From NCBI GenBank assembly GCA_025458755.1, contig JALORT010000111.1, positions 1 to 6,907 of the forward strand: DNA of 6,907 nucleotides, written 5' to 3'. Shown here piece after piece: positions 6,855-6,907 of the stretch (its first letter is position 1; each line of letters starts with the position of its first letter). The DNA is from Methylotetracoccus sp. (lineage in GTDB: Bacteria; Pseudomonadota; Gammaproteobacteria; Methylococcales; Methylococcaceae). The notes beneath the pieces were generated by a model. The model ran no database searches, had not been told where the DNA came from, and saw only the letters and a program-made list of their open reading frames with translations. A program made the position numbers and the translations under genes.

Positions 6855-6907
6855 ATGACCGCGACTGAGCGAGAACCAGGTTCGCCGCTGAAAACCTCCG
6901 CCATTAC
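6855..6907 (+). CDS. Start of an unidentified gene, cut by the window end
   Basis: ATG at 6855 opens a frame that stays open to the window end, giving 17 codons plus two bases (MTATEREPGSPLKTSAI and on). GGAG at 6846-6849, five bases before the ATG, is a good ribosome binding site. The 21-base gap after rsfS suggests the two are cotranscribed. The visible residues are polar and low in information. They do not resemble the start of RlmH, the usual next gene in proteobacteria, although an N-terminal extension would hide the family. No function can be given. Confidence 0.55.
   Translation, partial: MTATEREPGSPLKTSAI

Overview
The window is GC-rich, densely coding bacterial DNA with every gene on the + strand. 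It holds four complete genes, the first codons of a fifth, and two short non-coding stretches. The ribosome silencing factor RsfS reads most like gammaproteobacterial versions, so a proteobacterium is my best guess. This is weak: there is no rRNA, and the taxonomic call rests on recalled family resemblance only.

Layout: positions 1-132 are a non-coding leader with short repeats and possible hairpins. Positions 133-1770 encode a GltD-like FAD/NAD(P)H oxidoreductase with a C-terminal 2[4Fe-4S] ferredoxin domain. Three bases later comes nifJ (1774-5361), a full-length single-chain pyruvate:ferredoxin/flavodoxin oxidoreductase with all its thiamine diphosphate and Fe-S ligands. Sixteen bases after that is a flavoprotein of the dihydroorotate dehydrogenase superfamily (5378-6367) that has lost the residues expected for dihydroorotate chemistry. 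A 112-base gap with a small hairpin separates this cluster from rsfS (6480-6833), and 21 bases further a reading frame begins and runs off the end (6855-6907).

How the genes may work together: the close spacing of the first three genes suggests one transcript. NifJ exchanges electrons between pyruvate and ferredoxin or flavodoxin. The GltD-like protein has an NAD(P)H site, FAD and a ferredoxin domain, so it is well placed to link NifJ to the NADP(H) pool in either direction. The DHOD-like protein is the unexplained member: its FMN barrel is kept but its orotate site is gone. It could have another substrate, or help assemble or tune the complex. RsfS is a housekeeping ribosome factor and is probably functionally unrelated. 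I see no mobile element, CRISPR array, tRNA or rRNA.
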